A stretch of 64,000 bases of DNA from Microbacterium sp. MM2322. GTDB lineage: Bacteria > Actinomycetota > Actinomycetes > Actinomycetales > Microbacteriaceae. The notes below the pieces were generated by a model that made no database searches, was not told where the DNA came from, and was given only the letters and a program-made list of their open reading frames with translations. Each line of letters opens with the position of its first letter. Position 1 is the first letter of the stretch. The translations under genes were made by a program, and so were the position numbers. Positions 26,866-34,983 of this stretch are shown piece after piece. The stretch lies in assembly GCF_964186585.1 (NCBI RefSeq), contig NZ_OZ075067.1, positions 1,736,001-1,800,000 on the forward strand, written 5' to 3'.

Positions 26866-26871
26866 TACGCT
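26866..26871 (+). promoter_or_regulatory. -10 element (TACGCT), leaderless promoter of the MgtE-N/CBS gene
   Basis: TACGCT lies six bases before the GTG start at 26878, with no ribosome binding site in the spacer. It would drive the three-gene coupled cluster up to mrp. Confidence 0.42.
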
Positions 26872-26877
26872 GATCAG

Positions 26878-28140
26878 GTGAGTACGCAGCGGGTGTTCGT
26901 CGCGCGCCTGACCGGGTGCGCCGTTTTCGACCCCTCGGGCGACCGCCTGGGGCGGGTCCGCGACGTGGTCGTCATCTATCGGAAGGACGACCCGCCGCGA
27001 GTCGTGGGGCTCGTCGTCGAAATCCCCGGCAGACGCAACGTCTTCCTCTCCATCGGACGGGTCACCTCCATCGCGAGCGGGCAGGTCATCACGACCGGCC
27101 TCATCAACGTGCGCCGCTTCGAGCAGCGCGGCGGCGAAGTCCGCGTCATGACCGAATTGATCGGACGGCGTGTCCACCTGCGCGACGGGTCGGGATCCGC
27201 TGTCATCGAGGACGTCGCGATCGAACGCGACCGTCTCGGCGAATGGCACGTCGGTCAGCTGTTCCTGCGTCGTCCGAAGACGAGCGCCTCGCCCTTCGCC
27301 AAGGGACCGACGACGTTCGCGCAGTGGAACGACGTCCGCGACGAGCAGGTCGCGGGCCAGACCCAGTCGGCCGAGCAGCTCGTGGCGTCGTACTCCGAAC
27401 TGAAGCCGGCCGACCTCGCCAACACCCTCCTCGACCTCCCGGAGGAGCGACTTCTCGAAGTCGCCGAGGAGCTTCCCGACGCGCGACTCGCCGACGCGCT
27501 CGAGGAGATGCCCGAGGACGACCAGGTCCACATCCTCGAAGCGCTCGGTGACGAACGTGCCGCCGACGTCCTGGACGCGATGGAACCGGATGACGCAGCT
27601 GACGTACTCGGCCAGCTGTCGGACGCGCGCGCCGGTCAACTCCTCGACCTCATGGAGCCCGAGGAGGCCGAGGACGTCCGCGCCCTCCTCGAGCACGGAC
27701 CCGACACCGCCGGTGGTCTCATGACGAGCGAGCCGATCGTCCTGTCCGCCGACGCGACGGTCGCCGAAGCGCTCGCCCTTATCCGCCGCCACGAATTGCA
27801 CCCTGCCCTCGCGGCAGCGGTCTTCGTCACCCTTCCCCCCTACGAGACGCCCACCGGCCGTCTGCTCGGCGTCGTCCACTTCCAGCGGATGCTCCGCTAC
27901 CCGCCGCAGGAGCGGCTCGGCGCCATCATCGACGACACCGTCGAGCCGGTGACGGTGTCGGCCAGCGCAGCGGAGGTCGCACGCCTCCTCGCGAGCTACA
28001 ACCTCGTCTCGTTGCCCGTCGTCGACCAGGCCCGTCACCTCGTCGGAACGGTCACCGTCGACGACGTCATCGACTACCTGTTGCCCGACGACTGGCGGTC
28101 GCAGGATGCGCCGCGCACCGTCCCGGGGGGCCGCCGATGA
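26878..28140 (+). CDS. Soluble MgtE N-terminal/CBS domain protein
   Basis: A 420-residue protein with a PRC-barrel-like N-terminal part (about 1-140), an MgtE intracellular N domain of helical repeats (about 165-290; LEEMPEDDQVHILEAL is typical) and a CBS pair (about 290-410). The membrane domain of MgtE is absent and no hydrophobic helix is present. In MgtE these domains sense cytosolic Mg2+ and gate the channel, so a free-standing sensor is a reasonable inference (Rv1232c-like). The GTG start is supported by the -10 six bases upstream. The stop overlaps the DUF1003 start (ATGA). Confidence 0.88.
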   Translation: MSTQRVFVARLTGCAVFDPSGDRLGRVRDVVVIYRKDDPPRVVGLVVEIPGRRNVFLSIGRVTSIASGQVITTGLINVRRFEQRGGEVRVMTELIGRRVHLRDGSGSAVIEDVAIERDRLGEWHVGQLFLRRPKTSASPFAKGPTTFAQWNDVRDEQVAGQTQSAEQLVASYSELKPADLANTLLDLPEERLLEVAEELPDARLADALEEMPEDDQVHILEALGDERAADVLDAMEPDDAADVLGQLSDARAGQLLDLMEPEEAEDVRALLEHGPDTAGGLMTSEPIVLSADATVAEALALIRRHELHPALAAAVFVTLPPYETPTGRLLGVVHFQRMLRYPPQERLGAIIDDTVEPVTVSASAAEVARLLASYNLVSLPVVDQARHLVGTVTVDDVIDYLLPDDWRSQDAPRTVPGGRR

Positions 28141-28676
28141 TGGCCCGCGCACCCAAGTCGGGCTTCGAGGCACCCCGCGGCCGTCGGGCGACGGTGCTGA
28201 GTCGCACCCCGCAGCCGTCCCGAGACCGGTTCGGCCGGTTCACCGAGTGGATCGCCCGCGCGATGGGAACGCCCACGTTCCTCCTGATCCTGTCGCTGTT
28301 CTGCGTCGCCTGGATCCTCTGGAACACGGTCGGCCCCGCCGATCTCCGCTTCGACGACGCCGCGCTCGGCTTCACTGCGCTCACCCTCATGCTGTCGTTG
28401 CAGGCGTCGTATGCCGCTCCCCTCATCCTGCTCGCCCAGAACCGGCAGGACGACCGCGACCGCGTCCAGATCGAGCAGGACCGCCAGCGCGCGGAGCGGA
28501 ACCTCGCGGACACCGAGTACTTGGCGCGTGAGGTGGTGGCGCTGCGCATGGCCCTCACCGACATGCAGAACGAGGTGGTGAGCCGCGACGTGCTCCGCCA
28601 GGAGCTCCGATCGCTCCTGGAGCGTCTGGACGAGCGCGACCAGGATCGTCACGGCGACGACACCCCGAGCTCGTGA
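28137..28676 (+). CDS. DUF1003 membrane protein
   Basis: A 179-residue DUF1003 protein. A basic N-terminus is followed by two close membrane helices (about 40-60 and 80-100; TFLLILSLFCVAWILWN is the first), then NRQDDRDR and a charged coiled coil to the C-terminus, the usual DUF1003 arrangement. The function is unknown. It is translationally coupled on both sides: ATGA with the CBS gene and GTGA with mrp. Confidence 0.88.
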   Translation: MMARAPKSGFEAPRGRRATVLSRTPQPSRDRFGRFTEWIARAMGTPTFLLILSLFCVAWILWNTVGPADLRFDDAALGFTALTLMLSLQASYAAPLILLAQNRQDDRDRVQIEQDRQRAERNLADTEYLAREVVALRMALTDMQNEVVSRDVLRQELRSLLERLDERDQDRHGDDTPSS

Positions 28677-29809
28677 CCGTCCACTCACCCGAGGGTGACG
28701 TCCGGCGGGCTGTAGCGGCCGTCGTCGACCCCGAGCTCCGGCGGCCGATCGGCGAACTCGACATGGTGCGGGACATCGCGGTCGACGGCGGCGTCGCCCG
28801 CGTCGCGATCGCATTGACCATCGTGGGGTGCCCCGCTGCAGATCGCATCGAGCGCGAGGTGCGGGATGCCGCCGCATCCGTCCCCGGTATCGCCGAGGTC
28901 ACGGTCGACATCGGCGTCATGACTCCCGCCGAGCGGTCGGCCCTCGTCGAGCGGATCCGTGGCACCAAGCGCATGGCGTTCACGGCCGATTCCCTCACCC
29001 GCGTGATCGCCGTCACGAGTGGGAAGGGCGGGGTCGGCAAGTCCACGGTGACCGCCAACCTCGCCGTGGCCCTCGCGGCACGCGGCCTCGCCGTGGGCCT
29101 CATCGACGCCGACGTCCACGGCTTCTCGATCCCGGGGCTCCTCGGTCTCACCGGGGAGGACGGCCGCCCGCCGCAGCCCACCCGCCTCGACGACCTCATG
29201 CTCCCGCCCGTCGCGTACGGCGTGAAGACGATCTCGATCGGCATGTTCCTGCCGCCGGATGCCTCGCCCGCCGTGGCGTGGCGCGGACCGATGCTGCACC
29301 GGACGGTGCAGCAGTTCCTCACCGACGTGCACTTCGGCGACCTGGACGTGCTCCTGATCGACATGCCCCCTGGTACCGGCGACGTCGCGATCTCCGTGGG
29401 CCAGCTCCTGCCGCACGCGGAGGTGCTCGTCGTGACGACACCGCAGGCCGCGGCAGCGGATGTGGCGGTCCGAAGCGGTGTCGTCGCTCGGCAGACCGGG
29501 CAGTCGATCCTCGGCGTCATCGAGAACATGGCGGCCTTCACCCTGCCCGACGGCAGCGTCCTCGATCTTTTCGGTGCGGGCGGCGGTGACGCGGTGGCCG
29601 CTGCACTCTCGCTCGACGGCGATACCGTCCCCCTGCTCGGTTCCGTGCCCCTCAGCCCCGCGCTCCGACAGGGCGGCGATACCGGCATCCCTGTCGTCGT
29701 CGGCTCCCCCGAGGACATCGCGGCGCGGGCGATCGCTGCGATCGCCGACACGATCACGACGTCGCGGCGCTCTCTCGCGGGACGCTCACTGCCGGTGTCG
29801 CGCGCCTGA
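28673..29809 (+). CDS. mrp: Mrp/ApbC-type iron-sulfur cluster carrier ATPase
   Basis: A 378-residue P-loop NTPase. An N-terminal DUF59/MIP18 domain (about 1-90) precedes the deviant Walker A GKGGVGKS (117-124), then DADVHGFSIPG and DMPPGTGD. Mrp proteins carry and transfer Fe-S clusters. The CxxC pair that binds the bridging cluster in many Mrp proteins is missing: where NMxxFxCPxCG is expected the sequence is NMAAFTLPDGSVLDLFG. The GTG start overlaps the DUF1003 stop by four bases. The order CBS/MgtE-N, DUF1003, mrp recalls Rv1232c-Rv1229c. Confidence 0.9.
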   Translation: MTVHSPEGDVRRAVAAVVDPELRRPIGELDMVRDIAVDGGVARVAIALTIVGCPAADRIEREVRDAAASVPGIAEVTVDIGVMTPAERSALVERIRGTKRMAFTADSLTRVIAVTSGKGGVGKSTVTANLAVALAARGLAVGLIDADVHGFSIPGLLGLTGEDGRPPQPTRLDDLMLPPVAYGVKTISIGMFLPPDASPAVAWRGPMLHRTVQQFLTDVHFGDLDVLLIDMPPGTGDVAISVGQLLPHAEVLVVTTPQAAAADVAVRSGVVARQTGQSILGVIENMAAFTLPDGSVLDLFGAGGGDAVAAALSLDGDTVPLLGSVPLSPALRQGGDTGIPVVVGSPEDIAARAIAAIADTITTSRRSLAGRSLPVSRA

Positions 29810-29836
29810 GACGCGCCACCGAGCGGATGCCTCGCC

Positions 29837-30238
29837 TCAGGTCGCCTCGGAGTCGAACGGAACCGTCAGAGCGGCCTCCGGAGCGGCCTCTGAATCGGCA
29901 TCTGAATCGGCACGCTCGGACACCGGCGGCTCGGCCACCGCGACGGCTGCGGCAGGGGACGCGGACACCGGCTTCACCGGCGCATCGTCGATCAGGGCTT
30001 CGCGGATGATGCGACGAGGGTCGTACTGACGCGGATCGAGTTTTCGCCACTCGATCTCGTCGAAGTCCTCGCCCATCTCCTCTTTGACGCGGGTCCGGGC
30101 CCCATCGAGCCATTCCCGCACACGCCGTGTGAGACGAGCAAGCGACGCCGCGTAACCGGGCAGCCGCTCGGGTCCCAGGAGGAGGGCGGCGATGAGCCCG
30201 ATGAGGAGGATCTTCTCCAGATCGAGCCCGAATGACAT
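29837..30238 (-). CDS. tatB: Sec-independent translocase subunit TatB
   Basis: A 133-residue protein with one N-terminal membrane helix (about 8-20), the Pro of LLLGPERLPGYAASLARL that bends TatA/B proteins, an amphipathic helix (about 30-55), and a variable Ala/acid-rich tail. It acts in the membrane with TatA and TatC to export folded proteins. The ATG is preceded by TAACCT seven bases upstream. It lies beside an O-methyltransferase gene, as in the sigE-tatB-mrp region of mycobacteria, but sigE itself is not in the window. Confidence 0.88.
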   Translation of the reverse strand: MSFGLDLEKILLIGLIAALLLGPERLPGYAASLARLTRRVREWLDGARTRVKEEMGEDFDEIEWRKLDPRQYDPRRIIREALIDDAPVKPVSASPAAAVAVAEPPVSERADSDADSEAAPEAALTVPFDSEAT

Positions 30239-30245
30239 GGTTCCC

Positions 30246-30251
30246 AGGTTA
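30246..30251 (-). promoter_or_regulatory. -10 element (TAACCT), leaderless promoter of tatB
   Basis: On the minus strand TAACCT lies seven bases before the tatB ATG. Confidence 0.42.
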
Positions 30252-30313
30252 CCCGTGCGCCTGGGGGTTGCGGAGCGATGACCCGCCTAGGCTGATCGAA
30301 GGAGGTTCACCAC

Positions 30314-30952
30314 ATGGGAGATCACGAGGCGGTTCGCAGGTTCGCTGCCGAGGCGACGGTCGAGACCGACGCCATCGCGCGTGCGCGGGCGCATGCTCTC
30401 GAGATCGGTGCGAACCCGATCAGCGCCGAAGTCGGAGCTCAGTGCGCTGTCATCGCTGCGGCCGGTCGGGCGCTCAACATCGTCGAGATCGGTACGGGCG
30501 GCGGTGTGTCCGGCCTCTGGCTGCTGCACGGGTCGCCGCGGGCGACGCTGACCACCATCGACAAAGAACCCGAGCACCTCGCCGTGGCGCGAAAGGCCTT
30601 CACCGATGCCCGCGTCCCCGCGGCTCGTGTGCGCTTCATCACCGGTCGCGCCGCCGATGTCCTGCCGCGGATGAACGAAGCGTCGTATGACATCGTCCTC
30701 ATCGACGCGGACCCCGAAGGCGTCATCGAGTACGTCGAACACGGTCTCCGCCTCGCGCGCGCAGGCGGCACCGTCCTCGTGCCGCGCGTCCTCGCCGGCG
30801 GTGCGGTCGCCGATCCGGTGAAGCGTGGCCCCGTCGAAAGCGCGTACCGCTCCCTCATCCAAGAGACGCAGGCCTCCCCCGCCGTCCTCGGCGCCCTCTC
30901 CATCGTCGGCGAAGGTCTCCTTCAACTGACGACGGTGGCCGATCACCCCTGA
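30314..30952 (+). CDS. SAM-dependent O-methyltransferase (Rv1220c/CCoAOMT-like)
   Basis: A 212-residue class I methyltransferase of the caffeoyl-CoA O-methyltransferase-like family. The SAM-binding motif is VEIGTGGGVSGLWLL, followed by the acidic TTIDKEPEH and DIVLIDADPEG, where the metal-binding Asp lies. The natural substrate of this actinobacterial group is not established. AAGGAGG lies about seven bases before the ATG, and TAGGCT about 24 bases upstream looks like the -10, so this gene is leadered, unlike its divergent neighbour tatB. Confidence 0.87.
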   Translation: MGDHEAVRRFAAEATVETDAIARARAHALEIGANPISAEVGAQCAVIAAAGRALNIVEIGTGGGVSGLWLLHGSPRATLTTIDKEPEHLAVARKAFTDARVPAARVRFITGRAADVLPRMNEASYDIVLIDADPEGVIEYVEHGLRLARAGGTVLVPRVLAGGAVADPVKRGPVESAYRSLIQETQASPAVLGALSIVGEGLLQLTTVADHP

Positions 30953-30964
30953 TCCCACGAACAC

Positions 30965-30998
30965 CGAAAGGCCGGTCCCCGAAGAGACCGGCCTTTCG
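30965..30998. terminator. Strong bidirectional terminator hairpin
   Basis: A perfect 13-bp stem (CGAAAGGCCGGTC and its complement) with an eight-base loop, centred between the convergent methyltransferase and DUF3117 genes. The AAAGG/CCTTT ends give a short U-tract in each direction. Confidence 0.82.
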
Positions 30999-31010
30999 CG
31001 TCGAACCGGG

Positions 31011-31184
31011 TCAGGCGGCGCCGACGACCCCGCTGAGAACGCTGTGGAGTTCCTTCGCCTCGTCGTCATTCACCGAGACGACAAGTCGACCGCCCCCCTC
31101 GAGCGGAACACGAACGATGATCAGGCGGCCCTCCTTGACGGCCTCCATAGGTCCGTCTCCAGTGCGCGGCTTCATGGCTGCCAT
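31011..31184 (-). CDS. DUF3117 small conserved actinobacterial protein
   Basis: A 57-residue protein, MAAMKPRTGDGPMEAVKEGR at the start, then a strand-rich part with RLIIVRVPLEGGGRLVVS and a short helix. It matches the DUF3117 family of actinobacteria (Rv1211-like) over its full length. The function is unknown. The start is firm: AAAGGAG lies six bases before the ATG. A TAGACT hexamer about 36 bases upstream is a plausible -10. Confidence 0.9.
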   Translation of the reverse strand: MAAMKPRTGDGPMEAVKEGRLIIVRVPLEGGGRLVVSVNDDEAKELHSVLSGVVGAA

Positions 31185-31277
31185 TGTGGGGCTCCTTTTC
31201 GTCTTCGGACTACCTCATTAGTCTACCCAATGGGGTGAACGCCTACGGCGCGCGCGGCTTTCAGGCGACGCGTAATG

Positions 31278-32477
31278 TCACGGAATCCGGAAGAACGTGT
31301 CCCCGAGTGCCAGCATTTCGTGAATCCACAGCCACTGCCCGGCCAGACAGAGAACCAGTACTCCGCCCCGCCACCACAGGGATCGCGGCACCGCGACGGC
31401 CGCAGCGACGGGGCTCAACGGAAGGAGGAGGCGGAAGGTGCTCGACTGCGGGAAGAACACCGCCAGCAGGTAGACGAGGTAGCTGACCCCCCAGAGCCGG
31501 ATCTCCGGCCCGAGCCGGCGCACCTGGCGTGAGCGGGCCAGCACTGCGGCGGCACCCAGCACCAGGATCACGAGGACGACCACCCCCAGCACCGGAGGAA
31601 GACCCCAGATCCCGAACCAGACGCCAGCGGCCTTCACGAATCCCGCGAACGGCACGAACTGCTCTTCCGACCCGACCCAGCTCCGACGCCACGCGAGCTC
31701 GGTGTCCAGGTACGCCGACGGGTCCCCCGTCACGATTCCCGCGATGGCCTGCCACGCGAACCCGACGATCGTCGCGAGCGCACCGAGAGCGACGATGTGA
31801 ACGACGTGACCGACCGGAAGCGGATCCTCCCGCCGCCGGATCCAGCGGTAACTGCCGTAGAGCCCGAGGAGCAGCGCGAAGGCGAGGACGCCGGGGCGCG
31901 TGAACCCCATGAGGACGATGATCGGGTACATCCAGCCGAAGCGTCTCCGCAGCAGAGCCCAGAGGGCCAGGAACAGCCACAGAAGTCCCAGCGACTCGGA
32001 GTACCCCATCTGGAACATCGCCGCGATCGGACCGTTGGCGAAGAACACGACCGCCCAGAGCGACGCCGTCTCGCCGATGCGGTCCCGCAGCAGCACGAAG
32101 AAGACGACGGATGCCGCATACCCCGCCACGATCGCGAGAATGACCGCCCCGGCGGGATAGCCGCCGAGGGCGGTACCGAGAGCACGTGCGAGCCACGGGA
32201 AGAGCGGCAGGAAGGCCCAGGCGTTCTCCGTGACCTGCCCGTTCTCACCTACCGGGAGCGTCGACGGATACCCCTGGTCGGCGATGACCCAGTACCACTG
32301 CGAATCCCAGCCCATCGCGAGCGACCCGATCGTGGCATCCGGCCCGAACCGTGACGTCGGCCCGGAGAGTTCGGCGGCGATCCAGAAGAAGAGGGTGGTG
32401 ACGAGGCGAGCCGAGACGTAGACGGCGGCGACGGTGCCGGCGACGGAGGCTGCGGTCCTCAGTCGCCGCTCAGCCAT
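31278..32477 (-). CDS. PIG-V-like mannosyltransferase / GT-C membrane glycosyltransferase
   Basis: A 399-residue polytopic protein with about nine or ten membrane helices. The first outer loop has MGWDSQWYW, equivalent to the acidic FDSxWY motif that marks the catalytic loop of GPI mannosyltransferase II (PIG-V) relatives; a second conserved stretch is QMGYSESLG. Such proteins use polyprenyl-phosphate-mannose outside the cytoplasmic membrane. The acceptor here (lipoglycan or glycoprotein) is not known. The first 19 bp overlap the end of dapE, so it is probably cotranscribed with dapE. Confidence 0.82.
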   Translation of the reverse strand: MAERRLRTAASVAGTVAAVYVSARLVTTLFFWIAAELSGPTSRFGPDATIGSLAMGWDSQWYWVIADQGYPSTLPVGENGQVTENAWAFLPLFPWLARALGTALGGYPAGAVILAIVAGYAASVVFFVLLRDRIGETASLWAVVFFANGPIAAMFQMGYSESLGLLWLFLALWALLRRRFGWMYPIIVLMGFTRPGVLAFALLLGLYGSYRWIRRREDPLPVGHVVHIVALGALATIVGFAWQAIAGIVTGDPSAYLDTELAWRRSWVGSEEQFVPFAGFVKAAGVWFGIWGLPPVLGVVVLVILVLGAAAVLARSRQVRRLGPEIRLWGVSYLVYLLAVFFPQSSTFRLLLPLSPVAAAVAVPRSLWWRGGVLVLCLAGQWLWIHEMLALGDTFFRIP

Positions 32478-33535
32478 GCCCGCAGGCCCCGCTCCACATC
32501 CTCGATCTGCGCGAGGGGAACACGCTCCTCGTCGTGATGGGCGAGGTGCGGGTCGCCGGGACCATAGTTGACGGCGGGCACGCCCATCGCCGAGAACCGG
32601 GCCACATCGGTCCAGCCGTACTTCGGCTTCGGCTCCGCGCCGACAGCGGCCACGAACTCCTGCGCGAGCGGAGCATCGAGCCCGGGTCGGGCGCCTTCGG
32701 ACAGGTCCACGATCTCAACGTCGAAACCGGCGAAGACGTCTCGCACGTGCGCCTCGGCGGCCGCAGCATCCTTGCTGGGTGCGAAGCGGTAATTGACGTC
32801 GACCTCGCAGAAATCGGGGATGACGTTGCCCGCGATCCCGCCGCGGATGGCGACAGCGTTGAGTCCCTCGCGGTAGAGAAGTCCGTCGACCTCGATCTCG
32901 CGCGGTCGGTACTCCGCGAGCCGGCTGAGCACGGGCCCGGCCTTGTGGATCGCGTTCTCGCCGATCCAGGCGCGTGCGCTGTGCGCGCGAACGCCCGTGG
33001 TGCGCACGACGGCGCGGAGGGTCCCGTTGCACCCGCCCTCGACCTGTCCGTTCGACGGCTCGCCGAGGATCGCGAAGTCCGCCTCGAAGAGGTCGGGACG
33101 GGATGCCGCGAGCCGCGTCAGCCCGTTGAACTCGGCAGCGACCTCCTCGTGGTCGTACCACATCCAGGTGATGTCGATGCGGGGATCCGTCAGCTCGGCC
33201 GCGAGCTTCAGCTGTACGGCGACACCCGCCTTCATGTCCACGGTCCCGCGCCCCCAGAGGAACGCCTCCCCGTCGACGTGCTGGTCTCGCGTGGGGAGAT
33301 TCTCGTTGAGGGGAACCGTGTCGATGTGCCCCGCGATCGCGACGCGTTGCGCGCGGCCGAGGGAGGTGCGCGCGACGATCGTGTCGCCGTCGCGGTGAAC
33401 CTCGAGATGCGGGAGGGCCGACACCGCCTCGAAGATCGCGTCGGCGAGGACGGCCTCGTCGCCCGACACACTCGGGATGTCGCAGATGGTGCGCGTCAGG
33501 TCGACGGCGCTGGAGCGGAGGTCGAGCCGGGGCAT
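32459..33535 (-). CDS. dapE: Succinyl-diaminopimelate desuccinylase
   Basis: A 358-residue M20 metallopeptidase-fold enzyme that cleaves N-succinyl-LL-diaminopimelate to LL-diaminopimelate and succinate. Metal-binding residues are visible: His in AGHIDTVPL, Asp in GRGTVDMKAG, the Glu pair in YDHEEVAAEFNG, Glu in LGEPSNG and His in HLAHHDEE. The length is normal. ATG 33535 starts just before the conserved LDLTRTICDIPSVSGDE-type sequence. It is divergent from dapD, its pathway partner two steps earlier, with 36 bp between the start codons. Confidence 0.94.
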   Translation of the reverse strand: MPRLDLRSSAVDLTRTICDIPSVSGDEAVLADAIFEAVSALPHLEVHRDGDTIVARTSLGRAQRVAIAGHIDTVPLNENLPTRDQHVDGEAFLWGRGTVDMKAGVAVQLKLAAELTDPRIDITWMWYDHEEVAAEFNGLTRLAASRPDLFEADFAILGEPSNGQVEGGCNGTLRAVVRTTGVRAHSARAWIGENAIHKAGPVLSRLAEYRPREIEVDGLLYREGLNAVAIRGGIAGNVIPDFCEVDVNYRFAPSKDAAAAEAHVRDVFAGFDVEIVDLSEGARPGLDAPLAQEFVAAVGAEPKPKYGWTDVARFSAMGVPAVNYGPGDPHLAHHDEERVPLAQIEDVERGLRAWLSGD

Positions 33536-33542
33536 GACGTCG

Positions 33543-33548
33543 AGTCTA
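33543..33548 (-). promoter_or_regulatory. -10 element (TAGACT) of dapE, leaderless
   Basis: On the minus strand TAGACT lies seven bases before the dapE ATG. Its outer end is 12 bp from the dapD -10. Confidence 0.5.
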
Positions 33549-33559
33549 ACGAGGCCCGA

Positions 33560-33565
33560 TAGCCT
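33560..33565 (+). promoter_or_regulatory. -10 element (TAGCCT) of dapD, leaderless
   Basis: TAGCCT lies six bases before the dapD ATG. Each gene's -35 region would overlap the other gene's start. Confidence 0.48.
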
Positions 33566-33571
33566 GGACGC

Positions 33572-34516
33572 ATGAGTGACGCACGGTGGGTCTGGGGCAT
33601 CGGTCTGGCGACGACGAGCGCGGACGGCACCGTGCTCGACACCTGGTACCCGCGGCCGGCGTTCGGTCGCGCGCCGGCAGATGCAGATACCTCCGAACTC
33701 GCCGCATTCGCCGGTCCGGATGAGCGGCGTGCCGTCGCGGTCGAGGTCGTCGTCGTCGAGATCGACCTGGATGCTGCTCCGACCGGCACGTCCGACGCCT
33801 ACCTGCGTCTCCACGCACTCTCGCACTGCCTCGTCGCTCCGAATGAGCTGGACCTCACCGGGATCTTCGGCCACCTGCCGAACGTCGCGTGGACGAGCGC
33901 GGGTCCGGTGCACCCCGACGACCTGACGCGACTGCGGCCCGGACTGCAGCGCGCCGGCATCCAGGTGAACGGGCTCGACAAGTTCCCGCGCCTCACCGAC
34001 TACGTCGTACCGCCGGGAGTCCGGATCGCCGACGCGTCGCGCGTGCGCCTGGGCGCCCACCTCGCGCCCGGCACCACCGTGATGCACGAGGGCTTCGTGA
34101 ACTTCAACGCCGGAACGCTCGGTGCGTCGATGGTGGAGGGACGCATCTCCCAGGGGGTGGTCGTGGGCGACGGCAGCGACGTCGGCGGCGGCGCCTCGAT
34201 CATGGGGACGCTGTCCGGCGGCGGAAACCACCGCGTGTCGATCGGCCGCCGCACACTGCTCGGCGCGAACGCGGGGATCGGTATTTCGCTCGGCGACGAC
34301 TGCATCGTCGAAGCGGGTCTTTACGTCACAGCGGGAACGAAGATCGTCCTCGCCGGCGAAGCCGTGAGCCACGACGGTACGCGGCCCATCGCGAAGGGTG
34401 CCGAGCTCTCGGGCCGGGACGGCATCCTCTTCCGACGCAACTCGCTCTCAGGCGCTGTCGAGGCCGTTCGTCGCGACGGTGTCGGCGTGACTCTCAACGC
34501 CGACCTGCACGCCTGA
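33572..34516 (+). CDS. dapD: Tetrahydrodipicolinate N-succinyltransferase
   Basis: A 314-residue actinobacterial-type DapD that succinylates tetrahydrodipicolinate with succinyl-CoA in the diaminopimelate/lysine pathway. The left-handed beta-helix occupies about residues 150-270, with repeating hexapeptides and the conserved [31 protein letters not shown] and [14 protein letters not shown]. The N-terminal domain is acidic. Active enzymes are trimers. The gene ends three bases before the convergent SHOCT gene. Confidence 0.95.
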   Translation: MSDARWVWGIGLATTSADGTVLDTWYPRPAFGRAPADADTSELAAFAGPDERRAVAVEVVVVEIDLDAAPTGTSDAYLRLHALSHCLVAPNELDLTGIFGHLPNVAWTSAGPVHPDDLTRLRPGLQRAGIQVNGLDKFPRLTDYVVPPGVRIADASRVRLGAHLAPGTTVMHEGFVNFNAGTLGASMVEGRISQGVVVGDGSDVGGGASIMGTLSGGGNHRVSIGRRTLLGANAGIGISLGDDCIVEAGLYVTAGTKIVLAGEAVSHDGTRPIAKGAELSGRDGILFRRNSLSGAVEAVRRDGVGVTLNADLHA

Positions 34517-34519
34517 CAG

Positions 34520-34951
34520 TCAGCCTTTGAGGATCGCCGCGCGCGCCTCGCGGTGCTCGTCCTCGCTGATGACACCGCGCGCACGGAGGTCGTCGAGTTC
34601 GGCCAGACGCTGCTCGACCGAAGGCGGCGCTTGACCCGCGGAGCCTGACGAGGAGAGCACGTCGCTCCGAAGGACCTTCGCGGCGATCGCTGCGTCGACG
34701 GTGTACGGATCGATGCCGGCATCCCGGAGTACCCGACGTTTGCGGGCTGCAACGACGATCACGAAAACGGTCACCGCGATCACGATGACCACCGCGAGAC
34801 CGAAGATCACCCCGAAAGCGCCGCCGACGAAGCCCATATCGGGCCCCGGCATCCCGGGTCCGAAGAACCCATCGTCGCCGCCACCGGGCCCGGGCATCCC
34901 GGGACCCGCCGCTGCGGACGCCGGACCGACTACTCCCCCATGGACCATCAT
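34520..34951 (-). CDS. SHOCT-domain small membrane protein
   Basis: A 143-residue protein with a Gly/Pro/Met-rich N-terminal stretch, one membrane helix (about 45-70, VIFGLAVVIVIAVTVFVIV) and a C-terminal SHOCT domain (LAELDDLRARGVISEDEHREARAAIL). SHOCT is a short oligomerisation domain of unknown role. ATG 34951 is preferred over GTG 34957 because TAAAGT lies six bases before the ATG. Confidence 0.85.
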   Translation of the reverse strand: MMVHGGVVGPASAAAGPGMPGPGGGDDGFFGPGMPGPDMGFVGGAFGVIFGLAVVIVIAVTVFVIVVAARKRRVLRDAGIDPYTVDAAIAAKVLRSDVLSSSGSAGQAPPSVEQRLAELDDLRARGVISEDEHREARAAILKG

Positions 34952-34957
34952 GGGCAC

Positions 34958-34963
34958 ACTTTA
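34958..34963 (-). promoter_or_regulatory. -10 element (TAAAGT), leaderless promoter of the SHOCT gene
   Basis: On the minus strand TAAAGT lies six bases before ATG 34951. Confidence 0.42.
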
Positions 34964-34983
34964 GCGGCCAATGGCCGCGTCAG

